This document shows, piece after piece, positions 8,613 to 16,481 of a stretch of DNA of 64,000 nt. Location: the NCBI GenBank assembly GCA_964451365.1, contig CAYVIB010000029.1, positions 1 to 64,000 on the forward strand. The letters are read 5' to 3'. The position numbers were made by a program, and so were the translations under genes. This stretch comes from CAYVIB01 sp964451365 (lineage in GTDB: Bacteria; Pseudomonadota; Gammaproteobacteria; Pseudomonadales; Cellvibrionaceae). Under the pieces are notes generated by a model that ran no database searches, was not told the origin of the DNA, and worked only from the letters and a program-made list of their open reading frames with translations. The first letter of the stretch is position 1; the number at the start of each line of letters is the position of its first letter.

Positions 8613-8774
8613 CTACTTCAGCATTCGCACGGGCCGACTATCGCGCCCACCGAAGATACCTGGAAACGGACTGAGATTCAGGCGCCGGAAGTGGGCGACA
8701 GCCACCACTGTCAGCAGAAACAATACCATCTCCACTGAGCAGGGGACGGCGATCTGGCCGTGAACTTGTTCCAT
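8613..8774 (-). CDS. Possible 53-residue single-pass membrane protein
   Basis: The ATG at 8774 follows the xseA TAG stop without a gap, and the frame stays open for 53 codons. The product has one hydrophobic segment (about residues 14-29, VEMVLFLLTVVAVAHF) followed by Arg residues, which suggests a small inner-membrane protein with a positively charged tail. There is no good Shine-Dalgarno sequence, so translation would depend on re-initiation after xseA. I recognise no family, and the frame could be chance. Confidence 0.3.
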   Translation of the reverse strand: MEQVHGQIAVPCSVEMVLFLLTVVAVAHFRRLNLSPFPGIFGGRDSRPVRMLK

Positions 8775-10154
8775 CTATTCTTTTTCTGTCGACAGCACTT
8801 GCGCCTGGAGTTGACCCTGCGCAAGTGTGATCCGTATTTTATTACCCGCCCCGGTTTCGCTCGACGAACGGATGATGTTGCCGCTGTCGGATTGGGTAAT
8901 CGAATAACCGCGCCGCAATGTGGCCAAAGGGCTGACTGTATCCAGTAGCTCCATGTTTTGTTGCAGCCGTTTGTCGAGGTTTTTCAACCGCATTTTAACG
9001 GCCCGCCGCAGTTGTCCATCAAGCTGTTGGATCTCCCGGCGGAATTCCTCGATCAGGTAACGCGGCGCCACGCGGTCGAGGCGCTTGCGCAGGTCTTCCA
9101 GCTTGTTGTGCTGTAATACCAGAAAGGACCGGGAACAGTTACGCAGCCGGATTTCCAGTTGGTCGAGCCGTTGGTAGCCGTTGCGCAGGCGCTCGCCAGG
9201 GTGCCTGATTCGCGCCTGGATATGTGCCAGTTTTTCCTTTTTTCGCAGCATGCTCTGGCGTAAACGCGAGAGAAGTACCTGTGAATAATTGCTCAACGTC
9301 ACCTGCATTTCTTCCATGTCCGGACTGAGTAATTCCGCCGCCGCCGATGGCGTGGGCGCCCGGTAATCGGCAATAAAATCGGCAATAGTGAAATCCACTT
9401 CATGACCGACGGCGGAGACAACGGGAATTTCCGCCGCATAAATGGCGCGCGCGAGCTTTTCGTTGTTGAAGGCCCACAAATCCTCGATGGAGCCGCCGCC
9501 CCGGCACAGGATCAACACATCGAACCCACCGAAGCGGTGGGCTTTTTCCAACGCATCCACCAGCTCATCCGGCGCCTTGTCACCCTGTACCGTTACCGGT
9601 ATGACCGTTACGGGAATCACTGGAAAACGCCGTTCCAGCACTGCCAGAACGTCGCGCATCGCGGCCCCGGTGGGCGAAGTGATAACACCGATATGTTTTG
9701 GAATGTTGGGAACGGGTTTTTTGCGCGCCTCGTCGAACAATCCTTCCGCCAGCAGTTTGGCTTTGAGTTCCTCGAACCGTTTTTGCAGCAGGCCAAAACC
9801 CGCTTCCTCCATATGTTCGACAATCAACTGAAAATCACCGCGGCCTTCGTACAGGCTGACCCGCGCGCGAACGACGATTTTATCGCCGGCTTTTACCTTA
9901 AATTTGACGAGTTGGTTGCGGCCCTTGAACATGGCGCAGCGTACCTGCGCGCGTTCGTCCTTGAGTGTGAAATACCAGTGACCGGAAGAGGGTTGGCTCA
10001 GATTGGACACTTCGCCCTCCACCCAGAGCAACGGCAGGTGAACTTCCAGAAGGTCCTTGGCGCGGCGATTGAGTTCGGCGACGCTGAGTACTTTTCGCTC
10101 GATTACGGCGCCCGTTTCGGAAAATGTGATGGGGTCTTTGAACATGCGGGTCAT
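8775..10154 (-). CDS. xseA: Exodeoxyribonuclease VII large subunit
   Basis: 459 residues, close to the usual length of XseA. With XseB it degrades single-stranded DNA from both ends in the cytoplasm; xseB is not in this window. The N-terminal OB fold is seen in WVEGEVSNLSQPSSGHWYF, the catalytic region in GVITSPTGAAMRDVL and CRGGGSIEDLWAFN, and a long helical region (residues 275-390) precedes a C-terminal segment LRRGYSITQ. Transcribed divergently from guaB, a common arrangement in gammaproteobacteria. A second possible start (ATG at 10145) is three codons downstream. Confidence 0.96.
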   Translation of the reverse strand: MTRMFKDPITFSETGAVIERKVLSVAELNRRAKDLLEVHLPLLWVEGEVSNLSQPSSGHWYFTLKDERAQVRCAMFKGRNQLVKFKVKAGDKIVVRARVSLYEGRGDFQLIVEHMEEAGFGLLQKRFEELKAKLLAEGLFDEARKKPVPNIPKHIGVITSPTGAAMRDVLAVLERRFPVIPVTVIPVTVQGDKAPDELVDALEKAHRFGGFDVLILCRGGGSIEDLWAFNNEKLARAIYAAEIPVVSAVGHEVDFTIADFIADYRAPTPSAAAELLSPDMEEMQVTLSNYSQVLLSRLRQSMLRKKEKLAHIQARIRHPGERLRNGYQRLDQLEIRLRNCSRSFLVLQHNKLEDLRKRLDRVAPRYLIEEFRREIQQLDGQLRRAVKMRLKNLDKRLQQNMELLDTVSPLATLRRGYSITQSDSGNIIRSSSETGAGNKIRITLAQGQLQAQVLSTEKE

Positions 10155-10470
10155 TCTATCGGAGCTCAGGGGACAACAATAGTGTTAGGTTTGATGCTGA
10201 GGAGCGTGCCACCACTAAAGAAAGTCGTGGCGCTCAGGCCGGAAAATCCTGAAAACGCATGAATATGTCCATGTAGCTCCCTCAGGTTGTCCCTGACTCG
10301 AATGACACTTCCTTAAGCGAAACTTCGTTTACATGACAGTGCCAACGAATCCGGTCGATCCGGCGGGGGCTCTCCAGAAACACGCCGTGAATCCATCCCT
10401 GCCAGGGAGGGATTCGCGGCGAGTCTCGCGGGCCTTCACCCGGTCCCGCTCTTGCGGAGACAAACCCTTG
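10155..10470. other. xseA-guaB intergenic region
   Basis: About 320 bases without a convincing gene. It holds a near-perfect palindrome (annotated separately) and should contain the xseA promoter, for which I find no clear -35/-10 pair. Confidence 0.5.
10384..10420. repeat. Long imperfect palindrome upstream of guaB
   Basis: An 18-base arm (10384-10401, beginning GCCGTGAATCC) pairs with 10403-10420 (ending GGATTCGCGGC) with two mismatches and only one base between the arms. This could extrude as a cruciform or fold into a very stable RNA hairpin. It may be a dispersed palindromic repeat; no second copy is seen in the window. Confidence 0.55.
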
Positions 10471-10499
10471 TTTACCGAATTTTTCTAAACACCTATAAT
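10471..10499 (+). promoter_or_regulatory. guaB promoter
   Basis: TTTACC (10471-10476) and a perfect TATAAT (10494-10499) are separated by 17 bases, about 37 bases before the guaB ATG. This is the best sigma-70 promoter seen in the window. Confidence 0.75.
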
Positions 10500-10535
10500 G
10501 TCGGGTTTATCTTCCAGTCCTGAGGTTGTTCCCCT

Positions 10536-12014
10536 ATGTTAAGGATTGCTCAAGAAGCCCTTACATTCGACGATGTTTTACTTGTTCCAGGCTTTTCCAA
10601 CGTCACCGCAAAAGATGTGAGCCTGAAAACCCAACTGACCCGCAAAATTTCCCTGAATATCCCGCTGATTTCCGCGGCCATGGATACCGTCACCGAAGCC
10701 CGTCTCGCGATTGCACTGGCGCAGGAAGGAGGAATCGGCATTATTCATAAGAGCATGTCGATCGAACAGCAGGCGGAAGAGGTCAGGGCGGTTAAAAAGT
10801 TTGAAGCCGGAGTAGTAAAAGATCCCATCACCATCGATTCCACGGCAACCATCAACGACCTGATTCAATTGACCCGCCGACACAAAATTTCCGGTGTTCC
10901 GGTGATGGATGAAAAGGGTAACCTGGTGGGCATTGTCACCGGTCGCGATGTTCGTTTTGAAACCAATCTCAATGCAACCGTCGCCAGTATCATGACTCCG
11001 AAGGAAAAGCTGGTGACGGTAAGGGAAGGTGCCGGGGCGGATGAAGTGCGCGCGTTGCTGCACAAGAACCGCATTGAAAAAGTGCTGGTGGTGAATGACC
11101 AATTTGAATTGTGTGGCCTCATTACCGTCAAGGACATCAGCAAGGCTGAAATGTACCCGAACGCCTGCAAGGACAGCAACGGCAGCCTTCGCGTTGGCGC
11201 TTCTGTGGGCACCAGCCCCGATACCAATGCACGCGTGGCGGCGCTGGTGGAAGCCGGCGTGGACGTACTGGTGGTCGACACCGCTCACGGCCATTCGGAA
11301 AATGTGCTCAACCGTGTCAAATGGATCAAACAGAATTACCCGGATGTTCAGGTAATTGGAGGTAATATCGCCACGGCGGCGGCGGCAACCGCGCTGGTTG
11401 AAGCCGGAGCGGATGGCGTTAAGGTGGGCATCGGCCCCGGGTCCATTTGTACGACCCGCATTGTTACCGGTGTGGGTGTCCCGCAGGTTTCCGCTATCGC
11501 GAATGTCGTGGACGCGCTCAAGAAGACAGACGTTCCCGTGATAGCCGATGGAGGTATCCGCTTTTCAGGTGATATAGCCAAGGCCATCGCCGCCGGTGCG
11601 CACGCGGTTATGATGGGATCGATGTTCGCCGGCACTGAAGAGGCGCCAGGGGAAGTAGAGCTATACCAGGGCAGAACCTATAAGTCTTATCGCGGTATGG
11701 GTTCGCTGGGTGCGATGGCGAAAACACAGGGTTCGTCCGACAGATATTTCCAGGATTCCAGTCAGGGCACCGAAAAGCTGGTGCCGGAAGGCATTGAAGG
11801 GCGCGTACCCTATAAGGGTCCGTTGAGCGTTATCGTGCACCAGCTGATGGGTGGCGTGCGCGCGGCCATGGGCTATACCGGCTCTTTGAATGTTGACGAA
11901 ATGCGCACCAAACCTGAGTTCGTCCGGGTGACGTCCGCCGGTATGGGGGAAAGCCATGTGCACGATGTGAGCATTACCAAAGAAGCGCCGAACTACCCGA
12001 TTACCGGACGTTGA
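10536..12014 (+). CDS. guaB: Inosine-5'-monophosphate dehydrogenase
   Basis: 492 residues. GuaB oxidises IMP to XMP with NAD, the committed step to GMP. The catalytic loop GPGSICTTRIVTGVG places the nucleophile at C305, the same number as in the E. coli enzyme. Two CBS motifs occupy about residues 93-205, and the flap motif YRGMGSLGAM is present. GAGG lies about 12 bases upstream of the ATG at 10536, with a consensus promoter further upstream. guaA follows on the same strand, separated by an intrinsic terminator. Confidence 0.98.
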   Translation: MLRIAQEALTFDDVLLVPGFSNVTAKDVSLKTQLTRKISLNIPLISAAMDTVTEARLAIALAQEGGIGIIHKSMSIEQQAEEVRAVKKFEAGVVKDPITIDSTATINDLIQLTRRHKISGVPVMDEKGNLVGIVTGRDVRFETNLNATVASIMTPKEKLVTVREGAGADEVRALLHKNRIEKVLVVNDQFELCGLITVKDISKAEMYPNACKDSNGSLRVGASVGTSPDTNARVAALVEAGVDVLVVDTAHGHSENVLNRVKWIKQNYPDVQVIGGNIATAAAATALVEAGADGVKVGIGPGSICTTRIVTGVGVPQVSAIANVVDALKKTDVPVIADGGIRFSGDIAKAIAAGAHAVMMGSMFAGTEEAPGEVELYQGRTYKSYRGMGSLGAMAKTQGSSDRYFQDSSQGTEKLVPEGIEGRVPYKGPLSVIVHQLMGGVRAAMGYTGSLNVDEMRTKPEFVRVTSAGMGESHVHDVSITKEAPNYPITGR

Positions 12015-12043
12015 TAAAACGCCAAACCAAAAAATTTTTATGG

Positions 12044-12071
12044 AACCAAACTCCCCGGAGTTTGGTTTTTT
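12044..12071 (+). terminator. Intrinsic terminator between guaB and guaA
   Basis: AACCAAACTCC (12044-12054) and GGAGTTTGGTT (12057-12067) form a perfect 11-bp stem with a two-base nominal loop, followed by a T-run. It lies 30 bases before guaA, so guaA either relies on read-through or has its own promoter. Confidence 0.85.
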
Positions 12072-12100
12072 AATTTTTACCCGATCGACAGACAAGAGCC

Positions 12101-13678
12101 ATGACCCAAGACATTCATGCCCAACGTATCCTTATTCTCGATTTTGGTTCGCAGTACACGCAGCTGATTGCCCGCCGTGTTCGCGAGATCGGCGTTTATT
12201 CAGAAATCCACGCCTTCGATATGAGCGACGAAGATATCAAGGCTTACAACCCGCGGGGTGTGATTCTTTCCGGTGGTCCTGAATCGGTTACCTTCAACGA
12301 ATCCCCCCGTGTTTCCGAACTGGTTTTCAATCTGGGTGTGCCGGTTCTGGGTATCTGCTATGGCATGCAAACCATGGCGGAGCAGATGGGCGGTAAGGTC
12401 CAGGGGTCGAAGGTGCAGGAATTTGGTTACGCTCAGGTGAAAATATGCGCGGAAAGTGCGTTATTTCAGGACATCAAGGACCATGTCGATCACGACGGTT
12501 CCGCATTGCTGGACGTCTGGATGAGTCACGGCGATAAGGTTGTGGAGATGCCGAAGCAATTTACCCTGCTGGCGTTCACCGAATCCTGCCCGATCGCCGG
12601 TATGTGTTGGGAGGAAAAAAAGTTTTACGGCGTGCAATTTCATCCGGAGGTAACCCATACGCTGCAAGGTAAACGAATCTTTGAACACTTCGTGTTGCAG
12701 GTCTGTGGTTGTCAGCCGCTTTGGACTTCCGCCAACATTGTTGAGGACGCCATTGCCCGGGTTCGGGAAAAGGTCGGTTCGGGCAAAGTGCTGCTGGGTC
12801 TTTCCGGTGGTGTGGATTCCTCCGTCGTAGCCGCGCTTCTGCACAAGGCTATCGGCGACCAGCTTACCTGCGTCTTCGTCGACAACGGGTTGTTACGCAA
12901 AAACGAAGGCGACCAGGTAATGGATATGTTCGCCAAGAATATGGGTGTGAAAGTGATTCGCGCGAATGCGGAAGCGCTTTTTCTCGGTAAGCTGGAGGGC
13001 GTCAGTGATCCGGAGCAAAAGCGAAAAATCATTGGCAACACCTTTATTGAAGTCTTCGATGAAGAGGCACACAAAATACAAGATGTCAGGTGGTTGGCGC
13101 AGGGCACTATTTATCCCGACGTTATCGAATCCGCCGCGGCCAAAACCGGCAAGGCACACGTGATTAAATCGCATCACAATGTGGGTGGCCTGCCGGCAGA
13201 AATGAAGTTGGAGCTGGTGGAACCTTTACGGGAATTATTCAAGGATGAAGTGCGAAAAATAGGCCTGGAACTCGGCTTGCCGTACGACATGGTGTACCGA
13301 CATCCTTTCCCGGGGCCGGGCCTGGGTGTGCGCATCCTGGGCGAAGTGAAAAAGGAATACGCCGATATCCTGCGGGAGGCCGATGCCATCTTTATCGAAG
13401 AGCTGCATACCGCCGGCTGGTACCATAAAACCAGCCAGGCCTTTGCAGTATTCCTGCCGGTAAAATCCGTTGGTGTTGTGGGGGACGGGCGCCGCTACGA
13501 ATGGGTGATTGCGATCCGCGCGGTGGAAACCGTCGATTTTATGACTGCCCGTTGGGCGCACCTGCCCTACGAATTGCTGGAAAAAGTATCGAACAGGATA
13601 ATCAATGAAATTTCCGGCGTCTCGCGCGTGACTTACGATATCTCCAGCAAGCCACCCGCAACCATCGAATGGGAATAG
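12101..13678 (+). CDS. guaA: GMP synthase (glutamine-hydrolysing)
   Basis: 525 residues, the usual length. The enzyme amidates XMP to GMP using glutamine ammonia and ATP. The N-terminal class I amidotransferase has its nucleophile in GICYGMQ (C86) and the catalytic His/Glu in QFHPEVTHT. The ATP pyrophosphatase domain has the P-loop LSGGVDSSV near residue 234, and the C-terminal dimerisation domain ends in the typical PPATIEWE. It follows guaB after a terminator hairpin and completes IMP-to-GMP conversion. Confidence 0.98.
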   Translation: MTQDIHAQRILILDFGSQYTQLIARRVREIGVYSEIHAFDMSDEDIKAYNPRGVILSGGPESVTFNESPRVSELVFNLGVPVLGICYGMQTMAEQMGGKVQGSKVQEFGYAQVKICAESALFQDIKDHVDHDGSALLDVWMSHGDKVVEMPKQFTLLAFTESCPIAGMCWEEKKFYGVQFHPEVTHTLQGKRIFEHFVLQVCGCQPLWTSANIVEDAIARVREKVGSGKVLLGLSGGVDSSVVAALLHKAIGDQLTCVFVDNGLLRKNEGDQVMDMFAKNMGVKVIRANAEALFLGKLEGVSDPEQKRKIIGNTFIEVFDEEAHKIQDVRWLAQGTIYPDVIESAAAKTGKAHVIKSHHNVGGLPAEMKLELVEPLRELFKDEVRKIGLELGLPYDMVYRHPFPGPGLGVRILGEVKKEYADILREADAIFIEELHTAGWYHKTSQAFAVFLPVKSVGVVGDGRRYEWVIAIRAVETVDFMTARWAHLPYELLEKVSNRIINEISGVSRVTYDISSKPPATIEWE

Positions 13679-13688
13679 TGTTTAAGGC

Positions 13689-13712
13689 GGCGGCCTCTGT
13701 CGGAAGGCCGCC
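13689..13712 (+). terminator. Probable terminator after guaA
   Basis: GGCGGCCT (13689-13696) pairs with AGGCCGCC (13705-13712), eight base pairs with an eight-base loop, eleven bases after the guaA stop. The following tract is A-rich rather than T-rich, so termination efficiency is uncertain. Confidence 0.5.
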
Positions 13713-13864
13713 CAAAAATGATTTTTCGCCCCTCCTGCTTTTTTGATTCACTCAAAGCTCAATCCTTAAAGTCGCGGAAACTCCAGGCCGAGTTGACCCA
13801 AAGCCACTGGGTATTTTTTCACAGACAAAAGTTTGCACCCAACCCTATACTTGCCGGCGATTAA

Positions 13865-13908
13865 ACACTGGACTTAAATAGGGGCGACACTGGACTAAAG
13901 TAGGTCGC
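13865..13908. repeat. Two 22-bp tandem imperfect repeats
   Basis: Positions 13865-13886 and 13887-13908 both start ACACTGGACT and share 16 of 22 positions, including a central TAGG. The 22-base period is two helical turns. They lie in the 340-base spacer between guaA and the small gene at 14022. Such tandem units occur at the ends of IS21-family elements and at multi-site operators; no transposase gene is present. Confidence 0.6.
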
Positions 13909-14021
13909 GAGAGCAAATACAAGAATGAGATAATGCCGCTCACTTGGTAGCGACACGCCTACCAACCTACCAAAAACGTCTGTATGCGATCCGGAATTTC
14001 TGATAACGAATGGAGAAGTAA

Positions 14022-14261
14022 ATGGATTTTGATGCCTGGAACGTTGATCTCAAAACTAAATCTGCTTTCCATATTACCGGTTTTAGAATTGTTGTAGAGG
14101 GTAACCCGGTACAGCCGATGGGTGTCATTCCCAGCCACTTTCCCGACGGAATGAGTGCCGTGGATCAGGCTCGCCTTCTGCGCTGTGGAATTAAAGCGCT
14201 GATCCGGGAGGCCCGAAACGCTACTTATCAGGCACAAAAAAAAGCGCCGTTACAATGCTGA
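14022..14261 (+). CDS. Small hypothetical protein, 79 residues
   Basis: I do not recognise the family. The start has GGAG six bases upstream of the ATG, which supports real translation. The product has no signal peptide or membrane segment and looks like a small soluble domain (sheet-like start, a GVIPSHFPDGMSAVD loop, then a basic helix). Its last codons lie inside the stem of a bidirectional terminator. Upstream are two 22-bp tandem repeats and a 7-bp hairpin (TTGGTAG/CTACCAA). Convergent with the exported-protein gene at 14296. Confidence 0.6.
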   Translation: MDFDAWNVDLKTKSAFHITGFRIVVEGNPVQPMGVIPSHFPDGMSAVDQARLLRCGIKALIREARNATYQAQKKAPLQC

Positions 14262-14276
14262 TGCAACGGCGCTTTT
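14240..14276. terminator. Bidirectional intrinsic terminator
   Basis: AAAAGCGCCGTT (14240-14251) pairs perfectly with AACGGCGCTTTT (14265-14276), with A-runs and T-runs on the outside. It serves both convergent genes and overlaps the 3' end of the 79-residue frame. Confidence 0.85.
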
Positions 14277-14295
14277 GGGTGTCTGGCGAATTATA

Positions 14296-14829
14296 TTAGC
14301 GGAATACGTACCGGCCTTTCATGTGCATCAGTGTCTTGTGATCATCCACAACCTTGAACAGGGCCTGGAATTTGTCCCCGACCACCGCACTTGCGTCCTG
14401 ACCAAAGGAAGAGGTGTAAGTCACGCCAGAAAGCAGGGCGTCCAATTCCTTGGTTACCGCATCCATTTTTGCAAATACTTCCTTGGTGGTTTTCTCGTCG
14501 TCAAATATACGACCTTTGTCGGTCAGTCTCAGGTAGGTATCGCACTCCTGTAACCATTCTTTTCTTTGCTCCAGGAAATTTTTGGTATTGCGCATTCCAC
14601 CTTTGTATTTGGTATTGAAATGCTTGGTTTGATAGTTTTCCAGGCTACGCATAGCGGTAGTCATGAAATCCATACGGACATCGTCGCAATATTGCCAACT
14701 GACATAGCTGGAAAAGGTCATATTATTTGCTTCCTGTGCTTTCAATTTACGACACTCTTCATCGCATCCATACGCTGATGAAACAAGCAGAGTCGCAACG
14801 GCGGCAATGATGGAGGCAATAATTTTCAT
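14296..14829 (-). CDS. Exported helical protein of unknown function
   Basis: 177 residues with a Sec signal peptide (MKIIASIIAAVATLLVSSAY) and mature start near GCDEEC. The rest is alpha-helical and charged, with four cysteines in the first part of the mature chain (CDEEC, WQYCDD, LQECD) that could pair in the periplasm. No domain is recognised. The gene is monocistronic, ends at a strong bidirectional terminator and is preceded by an AT-rich region of about 400 bases. Confidence 0.7.
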   Translation of the reverse strand: MKIIASIIAAVATLLVSSAYGCDEECRKLKAQEANNMTFSSYVSWQYCDDVRMDFMTTAMRSLENYQTKHFNTKYKGGMRNTKNFLEQRKEWLQECDTYLRLTDKGRIFDDEKTTKEVFAKMDAVTKELDALLSGVTYTSSFGQDASAVVGDKFQALFKVVDDHKTLMHMKGRYVFR

Positions 14830-15211
14830 AGCTTCTATCCCGTCAGTAACTTTTTGTTATAAATAAATCTGTACAACGTTTAAACTAATTAAATGCATTG
14901 AGTGCAGGAAAGTCAAGGGAAATGTGAAATGCTTCCGAGATAACGATATTTTTATTGAACAAAATTGGTTTGATTTATAATTTTCAGTTATTAAAAATGG
15001 ATAACTTACCAATTGCGTCACATTTTGACGAAAATAGTAAGTTTGCAGTTGAAAAGTGCCAAAATAGGTATTTTTATGTATTTAATTAATAAAAATTGAA
15101 TAATCAATACAGTTATGAAATATCAAAATTCCGTTTAGTTATAAAAACGATTGTTTGAATGTTTCAGGGGCGTTTAAAAAGAGAAAAAATATAAAGCGAC
15201 GAATAAAGGAA
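14830..15211. other. AT-rich spacer without genes
   Basis: Visibly AT-rich compared with its surroundings, with many A/T homopolymer runs and no frame of note. It should include the promoter of the minus-strand gene ending at 14296. The composition suggests either a regulatory or silenced region or acquired DNA. Confidence 0.5.
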
Positions 15212-15235
15212 GTCGCCGCCAGGAAAGCGGGCGAC
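15212..15235 (-). terminator. Probable terminator of the DUF4202 operon
   Basis: GTCGCCGC (15212-15219) pairs with GCGGGCGAC (15227-15235) with one bulged base. On the minus strand it is followed by a T-rich tract. It lies about 30 bases after the stop of the last gene of the 15.3-20.3 kb operon. Confidence 0.5.
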
Positions 15236-15267
15236 GAAGGTGTGTTTTATAGGGTTTAAGCCGCCGG

Positions 15268-15864
15268 TCAAGCGGATAGGGCTTTGCCAATCAAGGCTGA
15301 GAGCGTCGGGTCGAGATCGAGTGCCAGCGCCTTTTCTCTGCCGGGAGCAGACATCTTTCCCCATGTTTTCTGAATGATATCAATCAGTTTTTCCTCTCCA
15401 TGCTGATTAGTGAAGTCTTGCAGGTAGTATTTTATAAAGACCACGCAAATCACGTCTTCAAGGTGTTGGGTTTCAGTATCCCGATAGAGGCCGCGTTTTT
15501 GGATCAGGTACTTTACCCGGTCGATGTCGTCTTGCGGATAACCCGCCTCACGCATCAGTTCAGCAGTGCGGCCAGCGTGAAACAACATTAATTGGGAACG
15601 CCATTTTTTATAGCCTGAGCGGCCTTCGGGATAATCGGATCGCGGGGAGGTCCAGCGTTCAATATGTTGGGCGCGGGCGGCAATCTGCAGGTGTTCCGAT
15701 GGGTCGGGAAACATCTCATGCAGCGTTTCGGTCATGCGCATGGAGTAAATTAACTCCTTGGCAACAGGTTGACCGTCGACCACTTCGGTATGAGGGTCGC
15801 GGGCATTGGCTTCATCTATTTTTTCCAGGGCGCTTGTTAATCGCGCATTGATGTTGGAAGTCAT
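15268..15864 (-). CDS. DUF4202-family protein
   Basis: 198-residue soluble protein matching DUF4202, a conserved family of unknown function, at about its usual length. The sequence includes several histidines and acidic residues (AARAQHIERWTSPRSDYPEGR, LFHAGRTAELMREAGY, LEDVICVVFI) in an all-helical pattern resembling HD-type hydrolases, which is an impression and not a demonstrated fold. The rhombosortase stop and this start form TGATATG, so translation is probably coupled. Last gene of the six-gene minus-strand cluster. Confidence 0.8.
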   Translation of the reverse strand: MTSNINARLTSALEKIDEANARDPHTEVVDGQPVAKELIYSMRMTETLHEMFPDPSEHLQIAARAQHIERWTSPRSDYPEGRSGYKKWRSQLMLFHAGRTAELMREAGYPQDDIDRVKYLIQKRGLYRDTETQHLEDVICVVFIKYYLQDFTNQHGEEKLIDIIQKTWGKMSAPGREKALALDLDPTLSALIGKALSA

Positions 15865-15865
15865 A

Positions 15866-16462
15866 TCAAGCCTTACCTGCTGCCTTGTGTGCTGATAGTT
15901 GAGAAGATTTTTTTACACCTTGCAGCGCTACCAACCATAACAGGCCGGCTGCAAGACCCATCAAGTGAGCGGGGGGATGACTCGGCCACTCAAGGTTGGT
16001 TACCAGGGGAGTCCCGGCCGCCAGCTCCCAAATCAGCCTGCCCAGGTAAAGGCCGCCGACAATCCAGGGGATGATGCTTCGCTGTTCTTTCCATAAACAC
16101 CAGATTACCGGCAATACCAGTCCACTGATGGCACCGGACAGGCCGCAGTAGCGCCACAGGGAGCTTAGCGGCAGGTAAGTCGCTACCATTGTCGCCGCAA
16201 GCAGTAACGCTGGCAGTAATTGCCAGCGGTGTTTTTCTTCCAGCAGCCAGCCCAAAATAAAAAGCGTTCCCACGTTGTAACCCAAATGTGTTAAATCCAG
16301 GTGCACCAGTTGAGACGTAAATACCCGCCACCACTGTCCCTGCTCGACGGACACGCTGTTGAAATAAAAATGATCAAACAATCCCGGAGTAAAATGGATT
16401 ACGGCTAATATTACTATCAGGAACAGAGTCAGGCAGGGAACCTTGCGGGGTATCAGTTGCAA
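15866..16462 (-). CDS. rrtA: Rhombosortase (rhomboid-type intramembrane protease)
   Basis: Short rhomboid of about 198 residues with six hydrophobic segments. The serine motif CGLSGAISG and a C-terminal HLMGLAAG histidine form the catalytic dyad, and LVHLDLTHLGYNVG is the H...N segment. The size and these motifs fit rhombosortase, which cleaves GlyGly-CTERM tails of secreted proteins. I choose TTG at 16462 because AGGAG lies eight bases upstream; a TTG at 16495 would overlap the preceding gene and lacks a ribosome site. No GlyGly-CTERM protein is seen in this window, so its substrates must be elsewhere. Confidence 0.82.
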   Translation of the reverse strand: MQLIPRKVPCLTLFLIVILAVIHFTPGLFDHFYFNSVSVEQGQWWRVFTSQLVHLDLTHLGYNVGTLFILGWLLEEKHRWQLLPALLLAATMVATYLPLSSLWRYCGLSGAISGLVLPVIWCLWKEQRSIIPWIVGGLYLGRLIWELAAGTPLVTNLEWPSHPPAHLMGLAAGLLWLVALQGVKKSSQLSAHKAAGKA

Positions 16463-16481
16463 CTTGTCGCTCCTGTTCCGT

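Noticed and set aside
8589..8738. Plus-strand 49-codon frame antisense to the possible small membrane protein
   Set aside because: No ribosome site, polar His/Gln-rich product, no context.
14830..15211. Replication origin suggested by high AT content
   Set aside because: No DnaA-box cluster, dnaA, dnaN or partition gene is nearby.
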